A stretch of 45,044 bases of DNA from positions 1 to 45,044 of the forward strand of contig JAQVYA010000007.1 in the NCBI GenBank assembly GCA_028708865.1. The letters are read 5' to 3'. Both the position numbers and the translations under genes were made by a program. The notes below the pieces were generated by a model. It had not been told where the DNA came from, did no database searches, and saw nothing but the letters and a program-made list of their open reading frames with translations. Positions 30,621 to 40,215 of the stretch are shown here, piece by piece. Every line of letters begins with the position of its first letter. Positions within the stretch are counted from its first letter, which is position 1. Source of the DNA: Desulfovibrio sp. Lineage in GTDB: Bacteria; Desulfobacterota; Desulfovibrionia; Desulfovibrionales; Desulfovibrionaceae.

Positions 30621-32234
30621 ATGAAACGTTTGCTCCTGGTCCTCGCTCTGGCCTTTAGTCTGCTCATGGCAGGCTGCGGCGGCGAGGAAAAAAAGGCTGA
30701 AGAAACCAAGGCCCCTGAACAGGCCGCGGAAAAAGCTCCGGAAGCCCAGCCCAAGACCCTGCGCTTGGCCATGGCCGCCGACCCGGTCTCCCTGGACCCG
30801 CTGGTGCAGCTTTCCGGCGGAATGCTGCAGTACTCCCACATGGTCTTTGACCCGCTGGTCCGCTGGGCCCAGGACGGCTCCATCGTGCCTCGCCTGGCCT
30901 ACAAGTGGGAACAGATCGACGACAACACCATGCGCTTTTTCCTGCTTGAAGGCGTCAAGTTCCACTCCGGAAACGAATTCACTGCCAAGGACGTGGTCTG
31001 GACCCTGGCTCGCCTGAAGAAGTCCCAGGACTTCAAGGGCCTGTTTGAGCCGTTTGAAAAGGCCGTGGCCGTGGATGACTACACCGTGGACCTGGTCACC
31101 AAGGAGCCTTACGGCCTGCTGCTTTCCATGGCTACCTACATTTTCCCCATGGACAGCGAGTTCTACTCCGGTACCGACGAAAAGGGTCTGCCCAAGGACG
31201 CCATCGTCAAGACCGACTATTCCTTTGCCAACATCAATGAGTCCGGTACCGGCCCGTTCACCGTGGTGCATCGGGAGCAGGGCGTAAAGACTGAATTTGC
31301 CCGCTTTGCCGACTACTGGGACGAGAACACCGGCAACGTGGATGAGATTGTGCTCACCCCGATCCCCAACGACGCCTCCCGCGTGGCGGCCCTGCTTTCC
31401 GGCGACGTGGATTTCGTCATGCCCGTGCCTCCGCAGGATCTGGAACGCGTCGAGAGCAACGACAACCTGCAACTCGTGATCATGGGCGGCTCCCGCGTCA
31501 TCACCCTGCAAATGAACGGTGAACGCAACCCGGCCCTGGCCGACCCCAAAGTCCGCCAAGCCATTGTCTACGCCGTGAACAACCAGGGCATCGTGGACAC
31601 CATCATGAAGGGCTTTGCCACCGTGGCCAGCCAGCAGGCGCCCGAAGGCTTTGCCGGATACGTCGCCGACCTCAAGCCCCGCTTCGACCTGGAAAAAGCC
31701 CAGCAGCTTATGGCCGAATCCAGCTACCCGGACGGCTTTGCATGCACCATGATCGCCCCGAACAACCGTTACGTGAAGGACGAAAAGATCGCGGAAGCCG
31801 TGGTTTCCATGCTTTCCAAGATCGGCATCAAGGTCACCCTGAAGACCATGCCCAAGGCCCAGTACTGGGATGAATTCGACGCTCAGGTGGCCGACCTTCA
31901 GATGATCGGCTGGCACCCCGACACCGAGGACTCCGCCAACTACACCGAGTTCCTGCTCATGTGCCGCAACGCCGAAACCGGCTACGGCCAGTACAACTCC
32001 GGCAGCTATTGCAATCCGGATGTGGACGCCCTGATCCTGGCTTCCCAGACTGAAACCGACCTTGCCAAACGCAGCGAAATGTTGCAGGAGGTCGAACGGA
32101 TTCTGTACGACGACGCCGCGTTCGTCCCCCTGCACTGGGAGAACCTGTCCTGGGCCTCCAAGAAGGGCATGAACACCGCGGATGTTGTGAACGTTCAGAA
32201 CTTCCCCTACTTCGGAGACTTGGTCATCGAGTAA
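30621..32234 (+). CDS. Peptide-type ABC transporter substrate-binding lipoprotein (SBP family 5, DppA/OppA-like)
   Basis: Lipobox 'LLMAGC'; 'KTLRLAMAADPVSLDPLVQLSGGMLQYSHMVFDPLVRW'; SBP_bac_5 fold. Confidence 0.94.
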   Translation: MKRLLLVLALAFSLLMAGCGGEEKKAEETKAPEQAAEKAPEAQPKTLRLAMAADPVSLDPLVQLSGGMLQYSHMVFDPLVRWAQDGSIVPRLAYKWEQIDDNTMRFFLLEGVKFHSGNEFTAKDVVWTLARLKKSQDFKGLFEPFEKAVAVDDYTVDLVTKEPYGLLLSMATYIFPMDSEFYSGTDEKGLPKDAIVKTDYSFANINESGTGPFTVVHREQGVKTEFARFADYWDENTGNVDEIVLTPIPNDASRVAALLSGDVDFVMPVPPQDLERVESNDNLQLVIMGGSRVITLQMNGERNPALADPKVRQAIVYAVNNQGIVDTIMKGFATVASQQAPEGFAGYVADLKPRFDLEKAQQLMAESSYPDGFACTMIAPNNRYVKDEKIAEAVVSMLSKIGIKVTLKTMPKAQYWDEFDAQVADLQMIGWHPDTEDSANYTEFLLMCRNAETGYGQYNSGSYCNPDVDALILASQTETDLAKRSEMLQEVERILYDDAAFVPLHWENLSWASKKGMNTADVVNVQNFPYFGDLVIE

Positions 32235-32269
32235 TCAACGGCTCGGCCATACTCATATCCAAAAACACG

Positions 32270-32292
32270 AGGGGGACCATTCCGGTCCCCCT
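32270..32292 (+). other. GC-rich hairpin between the peptide SBP gene and the first permease gene
   Basis: AGGGGGACC-ATTCC-GGTCCCCCT; only TT follows, then 'cATG' of the next ORF. Confidence 0.75.
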
Positions 32293-32294
32293 TC

Positions 32295-33290
32295 ATGGCA
32301 AAAGCGACGGGAAACATGGTAGCTTTCATTATCCGGCGCGTTCTTCAGGGCATGATGGTCATGGTTGTCATCGCCTTGATTGGATTCGCCATCAAACAAA
32401 GCTTCGGCGACCCTGTCCGGGAAATCACGGGCATTTCGGTTTCCGCCGAAGAGCGGGAAGCCCTGCGCGAAGAACTGGGACTGAACGATCCTTTTATGGT
32501 CCAGTTCGGCCGGTTCCTGTACAACGCAGCCCACGGCGACCTCGGCCAGTCCTTTTTCTACAAAAAACCCGCCATGGAGGTCATTCTCTCCAAGGCCCCG
32601 GCAACCCTTGAACTGGTCTTTTGCAGTGCCATTCTCATTGTACTGCTCTCCGTACCGCTGGGAATCTACTGTGCCATCCGGCCAAAACAGCTCTTCGCAA
32701 AATTCGTAATGGGAGCCTCCACTGTAGGCGTATCCATCCCCGTCTTTTTGACAGCCATCATGCTCATCTACATTTTTTCCATTGAGCTGCATTGGCTTCC
32801 CTCCTTTGGCCGGGGCGAAACCGTCAACATCGGCGGCTGGCAGACCGGCCTGCTCACCTGGGACGGAATCAAGCACTTGATCATGCCCACGGTGGCCCTT
32901 TCCTCCATCATGCTTCCACTGTTCATCCGGCTGATCCGGTCCGAGATGATGGAGGTGCTGCAAAACGAATACATCAAATACGCCTGGGCCAAGGGCCTGC
33001 CGCCTTTGCGGGTCTGGATCGTACACGCTTTCCGCAATACTCTGCTCCCGGTCATCACCGTGGGCGGCGTGCAGCTTGGCATCACGATCGCCTTCACCAT
33101 CCTCACGGAAACGGTCTTTTCGTGGCAGGGCATGGGCTCTATGTTCATCCAGGCCGTGGAGCGGGCCGACTCTTCGCTCATGGTGGCCTATCTGGTGGTA
33201 GTTGGTTTCATCTTCGTGGTGGTGAATACCGTTGTCGACATCATCTACGGTCTGGTGAACCCAACCGTGCGCATCACGGGGAGGAAATAG
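32295..33290 (+). CDS. Peptide-type ABC transporter permease (DppB-like); alternative ATG at 32316
   Basis: 'FIIRRVLQGMMVMVVIALIGFAI', 'RLIRSEMMEVLQNEYIKYAWAKGLPPLRVWIVHAFRNTLLPVITVGGVQLG'. Confidence 0.94.
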   Translation: MAKATGNMVAFIIRRVLQGMMVMVVIALIGFAIKQSFGDPVREITGISVSAEEREALREELGLNDPFMVQFGRFLYNAAHGDLGQSFFYKKPAMEVILSKAPATLELVFCSAILIVLLSVPLGIYCAIRPKQLFAKFVMGASTVGVSIPVFLTAIMLIYIFSIELHWLPSFGRGETVNIGGWQTGLLTWDGIKHLIMPTVALSSIMLPLFIRLIRSEMMEVLQNEYIKYAWAKGLPPLRVWIVHAFRNTLLPVITVGGVQLGITIAFTILTETVFSWQGMGSMFIQAVERADSSLMVAYLVVVGFIFVVVNTVVDIIYGLVNPTVRITGRK

Positions 33291-33291
33291 C

Positions 33292-34221
33292 ATGCAGCCC
33301 ACCAGAAGCAGATGGCGCCGATTCCGCGAATCCTTTTTTCTGCACGACTTCCTGCATGACAGGCTCGCGCTGACGAGCTTCATCGTGCTCGTAATCCTGT
33401 TGGTCCTGGGGCTCGGCGCCCCTTTCTTCGCCCCCAGCAACCCTTATGACCCCAGCACCTACGATCTGCTCAACGCCGAGCAGCCCCCAGCCTTTATGGA
33501 AAACGGGCAAGCCCAGTTCCCCCTGGGCACGGACGCCCAGGGCCGGGACATGTATTCCACCATGCTTTACGGCATGCGCGTCTCCCTGATCATCGGATTC
33601 GGCGCCGTGCTCATGCAGGCCTTTATCGGCATCGTGGTGGGGCTCATTTCCGGCTATTTTGGAGGGCGCCTCGACTCCGCCCTAATGCGGCTGGCCGACG
33701 TGCAGCTCTCCTTCTCCACATATATGGTGGCCATCTTCATTTCCGCAATCTTTCAGGCGGCATTCGGCGTGGCCATGTACGAAAAAATCGCCATCCCGCT
33801 CCTGATTTTGGTCATCGGTTTTGCGGAGTGGCCCCAATACGCTCGCACGGTGCGCGCCTCGGTGCTGGCGGAAAAGAAAAAGGAATACGTGGAGGCCGCG
33901 CGCGTTATCGGCCTTTCCAAACGCCGGATCATGTTCCGCCACATCCTGCCCAACACACTTTCCCCCGTGTTCGTCATCTCCACCATCCAGGTGGCCAATG
34001 CGATCATGAGCGAGGCGGCGCTTTCCTTTGTAGGGCTGGGCATGCCCGTGACCATGCCGTCCCTGGGCTCACTCATCAACGTGGGCTTTGAATACATTTT
34101 CAGCGGCTCGTGGTGGATCACGCTCTTCCCCGGAATCGTGCTCGTGGTGCTGGTGCTGGTCATCAACCTGCTCGGCGACTGGCTCCGCGACTACCTGAAC
34201 CCCAAACTCTACAAAGGCTAG
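33292..34221 (+). CDS. Peptide-type ABC transporter permease (DppC-like)
   Basis: 'FPLGTDAQGRDMYSTMLYGMRVSLIIGF', 'YVEAARVIGLSKRRIMFRHILPNTLSPVFV'. Confidence 0.95.
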   Translation: MQPTRSRWRRFRESFFLHDFLHDRLALTSFIVLVILLVLGLGAPFFAPSNPYDPSTYDLLNAEQPPAFMENGQAQFPLGTDAQGRDMYSTMLYGMRVSLIIGFGAVLMQAFIGIVVGLISGYFGGRLDSALMRLADVQLSFSTYMVAIFISAIFQAAFGVAMYEKIAIPLLILVIGFAEWPQYARTVRASVLAEKKKEYVEAARVIGLSKRRIMFRHILPNTLSPVFVISTIQVANAIMSEAALSFVGLGMPVTMPSLGSLINVGFEYIFSGSWWITLFPGIVLVVLVLVINLLGDWLRDYLNPKLYKG

Positions 34222-34224
34222 CCC

Positions 34225-35187
34225 ATGCAGCCGCTGCTTGAAGTCAAAAACCTCTGTGTGGAATTTGCCATGCGCTCGCAGGTGCTCCGAGCCCTGCGCG
34301 ACGTGAGTTTCACCATCGGCAAGGGAGAACGCCTCGGTCTTGTGGGCGAATCCGGCGCAGGAAAAACCCTGACCGGTTTTTCCATCCTCAATCTGATCAG
34401 CAAGCCCGGTTACATCTCCGGAGGGTCCATTCTCTTCGAAGGGCGTGACCTCGCCGAGCTGACCATCGAACAAATCCGCGACATTCGGGGCAATCGCATC
34501 TCCATGATCTTCCAGGATCCCATGATGACGCTGAACCCGGTGCTGACCATCCGTACCCAGATGGTCGAAACCATTAAGGCGCACCAAAAAATCAGCGACA
34601 AGGAAGCCGAGAAAATCGCCCTGGACAAACTCCAAAGGGTCTACATTCCCTCCCCGGAAAAACGGCTCGACCAATACCCTCATGAACTCTCCGGGGGCAT
34701 GCGCCAGCGTATCGTTATCGCCATTTCCTTGCTCACCAACCCCGGGCTGATCATCGCGGATGAACCCACTACGGCGCTGGACGTGACCATTCAGGCTGAA
34801 ATCATGGACCTTCTGCTGGAACTGTGCCGGGACGAAGACATGGGGTTGCTGCTGATCACCCATGACTTGGCCGTGGTCAGCGAGGTCACTCAGAAAATAG
34901 CGGTCATGTATGCCGGTCGCATTGTGGAAATGGGGCCCACCCGCGATGTGGTGGACCACCCTGAGCATCCCTACACCAGGGGACTCATCGCGGCATTGCC
35001 CCAGAGCTGCGACCAGGGCCAGCGGCTCTTGCAGATCCCGGGCATCATGCCTTCACTGGCCAACCTGCCCTCGGGATGCTCGTTCCACCCCCGTTGCGAA
35101 CTCTGCCAGGACATCTGCAAACGCGAGGTGCCCGTGCTCGAAACCAAGGCCTCCGGCAGACACGTGGCCTGCTTCATGGTGAAATGA
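34225..35187 (+). CDS. Peptide-type ABC transporter ATP-binding protein (DppD-like)
   Basis: '[18 protein letters not shown]', '[40 protein letters not shown]', C-terminal oligopeptide/dipeptide motif '[16 protein letters not shown]'. Confidence 0.95.
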   Translation: MQPLLEVKNLCVEFAMRSQVLRALRDVSFTIGKGERLGLVGESGAGKTLTGFSILNLISKPGYISGGSILFEGRDLAELTIEQIRDIRGNRISMIFQDPMMTLNPVLTIRTQMVETIKAHQKISDKEAEKIALDKLQRVYIPSPEKRLDQYPHELSGGMRQRIVIAISLLTNPGLIIADEPTTALDVTIQAEIMDLLLELCRDEDMGLLLITHDLAVVSEVTQKIAVMYAGRIVEMGPTRDVVDHPEHPYTRGLIAALPQSCDQGQRLLQIPGIMPSLANLPSGCSFHPRCELCQDICKREVPVLETKASGRHVACFMVK

Positions 35188-35188
35188 C

Positions 35189-36211
35189 ATGGCTGAACAA
35201 ACCAACGACACTCCCCTGCTGCAAGTCAGGAACGTAACCAAGCACTTCGACATTTCCGGCGGCCTCCTGGACCAGTTGAAATGGAAGGAGGGCAAGATGC
35301 GCCGGGTACGGACCCTGGTCAAGGCCGTCAACGGCGTGACCTTTCGCATCCTCCCCGGCGAAACTCTCTCCGTGGTTGGAGAATCCGGCTGCGGAAAGTC
35401 CACTCTGGGACGCGCCATCATGCGCATCCACCGGCCCACCTCCGGCGAGGTCATCTACCGCGGCAAACGCGTGGACAACCTTTCCAGCCACGACATGAAG
35501 CCCTACCGCCGCAAAATGCAGATGGTCTTCCAGGACCCTTACGCCTCCCTGAACCCGCGCATGACCGTACGCCAGATTCTGGAAGAACCGGTCCGTTTCC
35601 ATAATCCAGGCATGTCTCGCGATGAGGTCAAGGAGCACGTGCTGCATACCTTGAAACAGGTGGGTCTGGATCCGGACTGGAACAACCAGTTCCCGCATGA
35701 ATTTTCCGGTGGCCAGCGGCAGCGCATTTCCATTGCCCGCGCCCTGGTGCTCGACCCGGAATTCATCGTGGCCGACGAACCCATTGCTGCCCTGGACGTT
35801 TCCATCCAGGCCCAGATATTGAACCTGCTCATGGACATGCAGCAAAAAAGGGATCTGACCTACCTCTTCATCAGCCATGACCTTTCCGTGGTGGAACACA
35901 TCTCCACCCGCGTGGCCGTGATGTATCTTGGGCATCTTTGCGAGGTGGCTCCGGTTAAAGAAATATTCAACAATCCCAAGCACCCTTACACCCAGGCCCT
36001 GCTTTCGGCCATTCCGCGCCTGGGCGGCAAGAAGAAGTCCCACATTCGCCTGGGCGGCGACGTACCCACCCCCATCAATCTCCCCAGCGGCTGTGTATTT
36101 CACGGACGTTGCCGCTTCGCCGACGAGCGTTGCCGCCAGGAGATGCCACCCATTGTGGAACACGCCACCGGCAGAGTCGCTTGCCACGCCGTAGAAGAAG
36201 AGCGTATCTGA
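35189..36211 (+). CDS. Peptide-type ABC transporter ATP-binding protein (DppF-like)
   Basis: 'VVGESGCGKSTLGRAIMRIHRPTSGEV', 'EFSGGQRQRISIARALVLDPEFIVADEPIAALDVSIQAQI', 'GCVFHGRCRFADERC'. Confidence 0.95.
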   Translation: MAEQTNDTPLLQVRNVTKHFDISGGLLDQLKWKEGKMRRVRTLVKAVNGVTFRILPGETLSVVGESGCGKSTLGRAIMRIHRPTSGEVIYRGKRVDNLSSHDMKPYRRKMQMVFQDPYASLNPRMTVRQILEEPVRFHNPGMSRDEVKEHVLHTLKQVGLDPDWNNQFPHEFSGGQRQRISIARALVLDPEFIVADEPIAALDVSIQAQILNLLMDMQQKRDLTYLFISHDLSVVEHISTRVAVMYLGHLCEVAPVKEIFNNPKHPYTQALLSAIPRLGGKKKSHIRLGGDVPTPINLPSGCVFHGRCRFADERCRQEMPPIVEHATGRVACHAVEEERI

Positions 36212-36260
36212 AACCATCCTTCAATGGATAAACGGGCCTTCCGGCTCCCGAACAGACAAA

Positions 36261-36295
36261 AAACAAGGGAAGCTTTCGAGCTTCCCTTGTTTTTT
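36261..36295 (+). terminator. Intrinsic terminator of the peptide ABC operon
   Basis: ACAAGGGAAGCT-TTCG-AGCTTCCCTTGT followed by TTTTT. Confidence 0.9.
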
Positions 36296-36319
36296 GTTGC
36301 TAGGCGTATTGCCCCGCTC

Positions 36320-36348
36320 AAAAAAAGGCCATGCATTGCATGGCCTTT
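36320..36348 (-). terminator. Intrinsic terminator for the minus-strand TolC/zinc-ribbon unit
   Basis: AAAGGCCATGCA-T-TGCATGGCCTTT (36324-36348); minus-strand T-run from the A-run at 36320-36326. Confidence 0.85.
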
Positions 36349-36373
36349 CTACAACTCATTTCAGCGGTGTTTT

Positions 36374-36586
36374 TTATAACCGATCCATGGGAATCCAGCC
36401 CAGATCCTCTTCAAAAGGATCATCGATTTGTTCGACGATCTCCCGCAGCTCCAAAGAAGCCCCGCAGCGACGACAACGCATCACCACCCAGGGACAACGG
36501 CGTGTGGCGTAAAGCTCTCCGCCGCATTTCTCACAAATTTTCGGCGCCCCGGAAGAGGATGTCCCTTCAAGTCTATTGAATCCCAT
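36374..36586 (-). CDS. Small double-CxxC (zinc-ribbon-like) protein, 70 aa
   Basis: 'ICEKCGGELYATRRCPWVVMRCRRCGASLELREIVEQIDD'; ATG overlaps the TolC-like stop as TAATG. Confidence 0.8.
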   Translation of the reverse strand: MGFNRLEGTSSSGAPKICEKCGGELYATRRCPWVVMRCRRCGASLELREIVEQIDDPFEEDLGWIPMDRL

Positions 36587-37932
36587 TATTCCGTCACCAA
36601 TCCGGCATTCTTTTCGCCCATGGCGATAAACAAGGTGGACAAGGCGTTCTGGTAGTCGGCCAAAGCCTGGATAAGCTGGGCCTCGCTGGAGGACACGTTC
36701 GCCTGGGCATCCAGCACGTCGGTGTTGGTTCCCACCTGGGCCTGATACCGGGCCAGAGCCATGCGGTAGGATTCCGTAGCCGCAGCAACGGACTTATGCG
36801 CCACCTCAATGCGGTCCCGGGCCTCCACAATATTCAACAGCGCTTCTTTGACCTCATACCCGGCATCCAGCTTGATCTTTTCCAGCTCGGCCATGATCTG
36901 GGACACGTTCTCATCGGCTTTGAGGGTATCCAGAACCTGCGAGGCTCCGCCAGCGCCCAGGGTGTAGCTCATGTTCACGCCCGCCGTCCAATACTCCTGA
37001 TTGGAGTGGGACCACTGCGCCGCATTTTCCTCCAGGTCCATGCCGTTGCCCTTTTTGTAGTAGTCCCATTCAGCGTCCACAGAAGGCAAAAGGTCGCTGG
37101 CCACAATATTGAAATCCTTCCGGGCGATGGCCACACTCTTTTCCCCAACACGGATGTCGGGCCGCTGCGAATAGGCACGGGTCAGCGCGTCCTTAAGATC
37201 CAGGGAGAACGAGCGTTCATCCAGTTCACCGACATACTGCACCTCCGCTTCCAGCGGCAGGTTGAGCAGCGTATTCATACGAGCATGCCGAGTGGCCACG
37301 CGGTTGCGCGCCTTGACCAGTTCTTGTTCAGCAGACGCCAAGTCAGTTTCGGCCTGAAGCACATCCAGGCGGGGCTTGAGGCCGACTTCATAATAAGCGG
37401 TGGTCACTTCCAGTTGCGACTTGAGCCGTTCCACGGAATCTTCGGCGCTTTTAACGTCCATGCGCGCCTGCAACAACCCCAGAAATGTGGATTGAATTTC
37501 TCCGATCAAGGTCAGTTCGGCCTGCGTCAACTTGGCCTCGGCCTGCTCTTCCTGGAGCATGCCCTTCTGGAAGGCGTTCAGCAGGGAAACTCCGGGAAAC
37601 AAGGGCTGGGAAACATTGATATGAAAGGCCCACACGTCACGTCGCCCCGCAGTGTCAGTGGCAGGATCGCGATCCTTGTGAGTATAGCCGTATCCGGCCG
37701 TGGTCTTGGGGAGCATGTCCGTGAAAGTGGAGCTGGTTTCATACCCGGCTCCGGAAAGCTGAGCCCGGGCCGCCACAATGGCGGGGTTGGCTTCCAGCCC
37801 GCGCTCCACGCACGCCTTCATATCATAAACCTGGGCCGCGGCCACATCCAGTGAATCCGAATTCTGTTGGGCCGCAGCAACACCGCAGCAAAGCAACATG
37901 GCAAGACTGATGACAAGCGTCCGTATCTGCAT
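36586..37932 (-). CDS. TolC family outer-membrane efflux protein
   Basis: Signal peptide; OEP repeats ('YEVGLKPRLDVLQAETDLASAEQELVKARN', 'RYQAQVGTNTDVLDAQANVSSSEAQLIQALADYQNALSTLFIAMG'). Confidence 0.92.
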   Translation of the reverse strand: MQIRTLVISLAMLLCCGVAAAQQNSDSLDVAAAQVYDMKACVERGLEANPAIVAARAQLSGAGYETSSTFTDMLPKTTAGYGYTHKDRDPATDTAGRRDVWAFHINVSQPLFPGVSLLNAFQKGMLQEEQAEAKLTQAELTLIGEIQSTFLGLLQARMDVKSAEDSVERLKSQLEVTTAYYEVGLKPRLDVLQAETDLASAEQELVKARNRVATRHARMNTLLNLPLEAEVQYVGELDERSFSLDLKDALTRAYSQRPDIRVGEKSVAIARKDFNIVASDLLPSVDAEWDYYKKGNGMDLEENAAQWSHSNQEYWTAGVNMSYTLGAGGASQVLDTLKADENVSQIMAELEKIKLDAGYEVKEALLNIVEARDRIEVAHKSVAAATESYRMALARYQAQVGTNTDVLDAQANVSSSEAQLIQALADYQNALSTLFIAMGEKNAGLVTE

Positions 37933-38043
37933 GGAAACTCCGTATCTACACTATGTTATTTTCCCACTTCCGGTTTGGAAACCGGAGTGATTGAAACAGG
38001 CGTTTAGCACCATGCCCGGCCCCTGGCAACCCTTGTGAATGAA

Positions 38044-38799
38044 TCAACGAGTCTCGACCATTCCACAATCCGAGGGATCCCCCTGGAGCTTTTCCAGGGT
38101 GTGCCGCACGGCAGGCAACACGGCTCCAAGACACTCGCGCACGGCCTTGGGACTGCCGGGCAGATTCACAATAAGCGACTGCCCCAGCGTCCCGACAACG
38201 GCGCGGGAAATCACTGCATGCGGCGTTTTGGACAAACTTTCCAGGGTCATAGCCCGTTCAAACCCGGGCAGCCTTTTTTCAATGACTGCCAGTGTGGCGT
38301 CCGGAGCCACATCCCGAGGGGCCACCCCGGTACCGCCGGTGGTCAAGATCAAATCCACACCCTGTACCAGGGCCAAGTCCGCCAGCAACGCCTGCAATGG
38401 TCCCTGATCATCCGGTAAAAGATACCCCAGAGTAAGTGATACGTCCAATGTTTCGCTTGTCAACTTGCCTGCCAGCGGTCCGGCCGTGTCCTCACGCTCT
38501 CCCCTGGCTCCCTTGTCACTCAGGGTGATCCAGGCCGAGGACCAGCCCTGTCGCGTGGCGCGCAGCCCCTGCGCGACTCCACCGGGGAAATCGCGCAAGG
38601 CGGAAAAATAACGCATGGTCCGCGCAGGAGCCTCTCCCCCCCCTGGAATGCGGTGGCAGGTCAGGCTTTGCAACAGCGGTCCTTGCTCATCGGAAAGGTA
38701 TATCCCGGCCCGCAACGAAGACATGCGGCTCCAGTCCCGTTCCACACGGTCCCCGGGGCGCAGAGCCGGAAGCGATAGCGAGATTCCTTGTTCGTTCAT
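38044..38799 (-). CDS. MogA/MoaB-type molybdopterin adenylyltransferase domain protein with N-terminal extension
   Basis: 'WITLSDKGARGEREDTAGP', 'ILTTGGTGVAPRDVAPDAT', 'IVNLPGSPKAVRECLGAVLPAVRHTLEKLQG'; ~90 aa precede the domain. Confidence 0.87.
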   Translation of the reverse strand: MNEQGISLSLPALRPGDRVERDWSRMSSLRAGIYLSDEQGPLLQSLTCHRIPGGGEAPARTMRYFSALRDFPGGVAQGLRATRQGWSSAWITLSDKGARGEREDTAGPLAGKLTSETLDVSLTLGYLLPDDQGPLQALLADLALVQGVDLILTTGGTGVAPRDVAPDATLAVIEKRLPGFERAMTLESLSKTPHAVISRAVVGTLGQSLIVNLPGSPKAVRECLGAVLPAVRHTLEKLQGDPSDCGMVETR

Positions 38800-39323
38800 G
38801 CGAGCCCTCCACTTTGCTCAGCAACACGGCGCACACGTTCCAAAAACGCATTGCGATTGCCAGGATGCCGCAGCAAAAGTTCATCCGCCATGGGCACATC
38901 CGGAAAACGCTCATGAAACGCCCGGGCAAACAGCCCAAGGCTCCACCCGGCGCCGCCGCCCTCGGGGCGATAGATGGGCTTGGGCGTCACACAGGCGCAG
39001 CTGGGCGAATTGCTCTTAAGAACCATGCCGTGCACGGGCTCACAGTCAAACAAATCCAGCCTTGGTAAAATCCACTCCATCAACTGCGTCGTCAAGTTCC
39101 GCCCCGAATGAACACACACGAAAGCCGGGTTCAATACGCTGCCCCCGACTTCGGCAGGTTCGCGCGGCACCGGCATGCCGCACTCCACCTCCGGGCACAG
39201 CGGCACGAACTCCACCTTGGACCGCAACGCCTCCAGCAAGGCCGGCTCGCGACGTTCGCCACCGTCATAACGGACCCGCTCCCCCAGAAGGCAACGGCTG
39301 ATTCCCACTTTTGGAAGTATCAT
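38796..39323 (-). CDS. DUF523 domain protein
   Basis: 'KVGISRCLLGERVRYDGGERREPALLE', 'CPEVECGMPVPREP', 'GMVLKSNSPSCAC'; ATG at 39323; stop overlaps the MogA-like start. Confidence 0.88.
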   Translation of the reverse strand: MILPKVGISRCLLGERVRYDGGERREPALLEALRSKVEFVPLCPEVECGMPVPREPAEVGGSVLNPAFVCVHSGRNLTTQLMEWILPRLDLFDCEPVHGMVLKSNSPSCACVTPKPIYRPEGGGAGWSLGLFARAFHERFPDVPMADELLLRHPGNRNAFLERVRRVAEQSGGLA

Positions 39324-39346
39324 AAAATATGGTTCCCGTCTGTTGG

Positions 39347-40081
39347 TCAGGCCACCAGTCCGGCCACAACGCAGCCGAAGAAAATCCCCCAAAACATTTG
39401 CGTGCCGCCGAAAACGACCCGCGGCGCATCCACCCGGCCCCGCGTGCGCGGCCAAAGAAGCGGCACCAGTCCACTACCCGCAAGAGGCCCGATCACAGCC
39501 CCGGCAAAGGCGGCCGCCGCCGTATATTCCGTCTGGGGCAGCATGAATGCGGCCAGTGCCGCACATACGGGCGGCACCACCACGGGCAACCGGGGCGCAA
39601 GACCCTGGCGATACCTAGTGGATGCAAAGCAAACAGCGATGGAAATGGCAATCACCAAGGCGCTCCAAGCCAGGGCGCCCGGGACATGGGCCACCCGCGC
39701 CAGAAACACCAGGCTCATGGCCAAAGGCAGGGCCATGCCGCCGAGGGTGATGCCAAAAGTCTGGGGCACCAGTTCCTCCCCATACATGGCCTGGTCCATG
39801 CCGTTGAATCCCCGCATACGCAGCAGCTCAAAAAACGGCGTATCCGGAAGCAACACCTCCCGCACCAGTCGTTCACTGCGATACACGGTGAATTCCACTC
39901 CACGCGTGAGCACCATGGTGATCAGCAGCACGATGCCCTGCACAGGGGTAAGGCCCAGGCCTTCGGCCGCATGAGCGGCGATATTTGCGGGAAGAACGAT
40001 GAAAAAAAGGATCAGCAGGGCCAGAAACAAAATCAGCGCGAGAACGGAGCCCGGCCCGCCGGAATGGTAGACGAATCGCAT
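39347..40081 (-). CDS. Multi-pass membrane protein, DUF1614-like
   Basis: Several hydrophobic helices; '[21 protein letters not shown]', '[20 protein letters not shown]'; ATG 40081. Confidence 0.65.
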   Translation of the reverse strand: MRFVYHSGGPGSVLALILFLALLILFFIVLPANIAAHAAEGLGLTPVQGIVLLITMVLTRGVEFTVYRSERLVREVLLPDTPFFELLRMRGFNGMDQAMYGEELVPQTFGITLGGMALPLAMSLVFLARVAHVPGALAWSALVIAISIAVCFASTRYRQGLAPRLPVVVPPVCAALAAFMLPQTEYTAAAAFAGAVIGPLAGSGLVPLLWPRTRGRVDAPRVVFGGTQMFWGIFFGCVVAGLVA

Positions 40082-40215
40082 CAAACAATATCCTCCGGTG
40101 TTGGGCACGACGCGGTTGCAATTCTGCCGCAGCCGCGTCATATTCGCGCCCGGTGGGTCAGGGTGTTATCTCAACCTGCCGTTCAAGTAAATCAAATAGA
40201 ACAACAAGGACAGCC

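Noticed and set aside
30597-32135. 512-aa minus-strand ORF opposite the peptide SBP gene
   Set aside because: Antisense to a clear SBP family 5 gene; no recognisable family or RBS.
32253-33440. 395-aa minus-strand ORF opposite the DppB-like permease
   Set aside because: Mirror frame; His/Asp-rich composition and no family signature.
36374-36586. Selenocysteine in the small double-CxxC protein
   Set aside because: All cysteine positions are TGC/TGT codons; no in-frame TGA inside the ORF.
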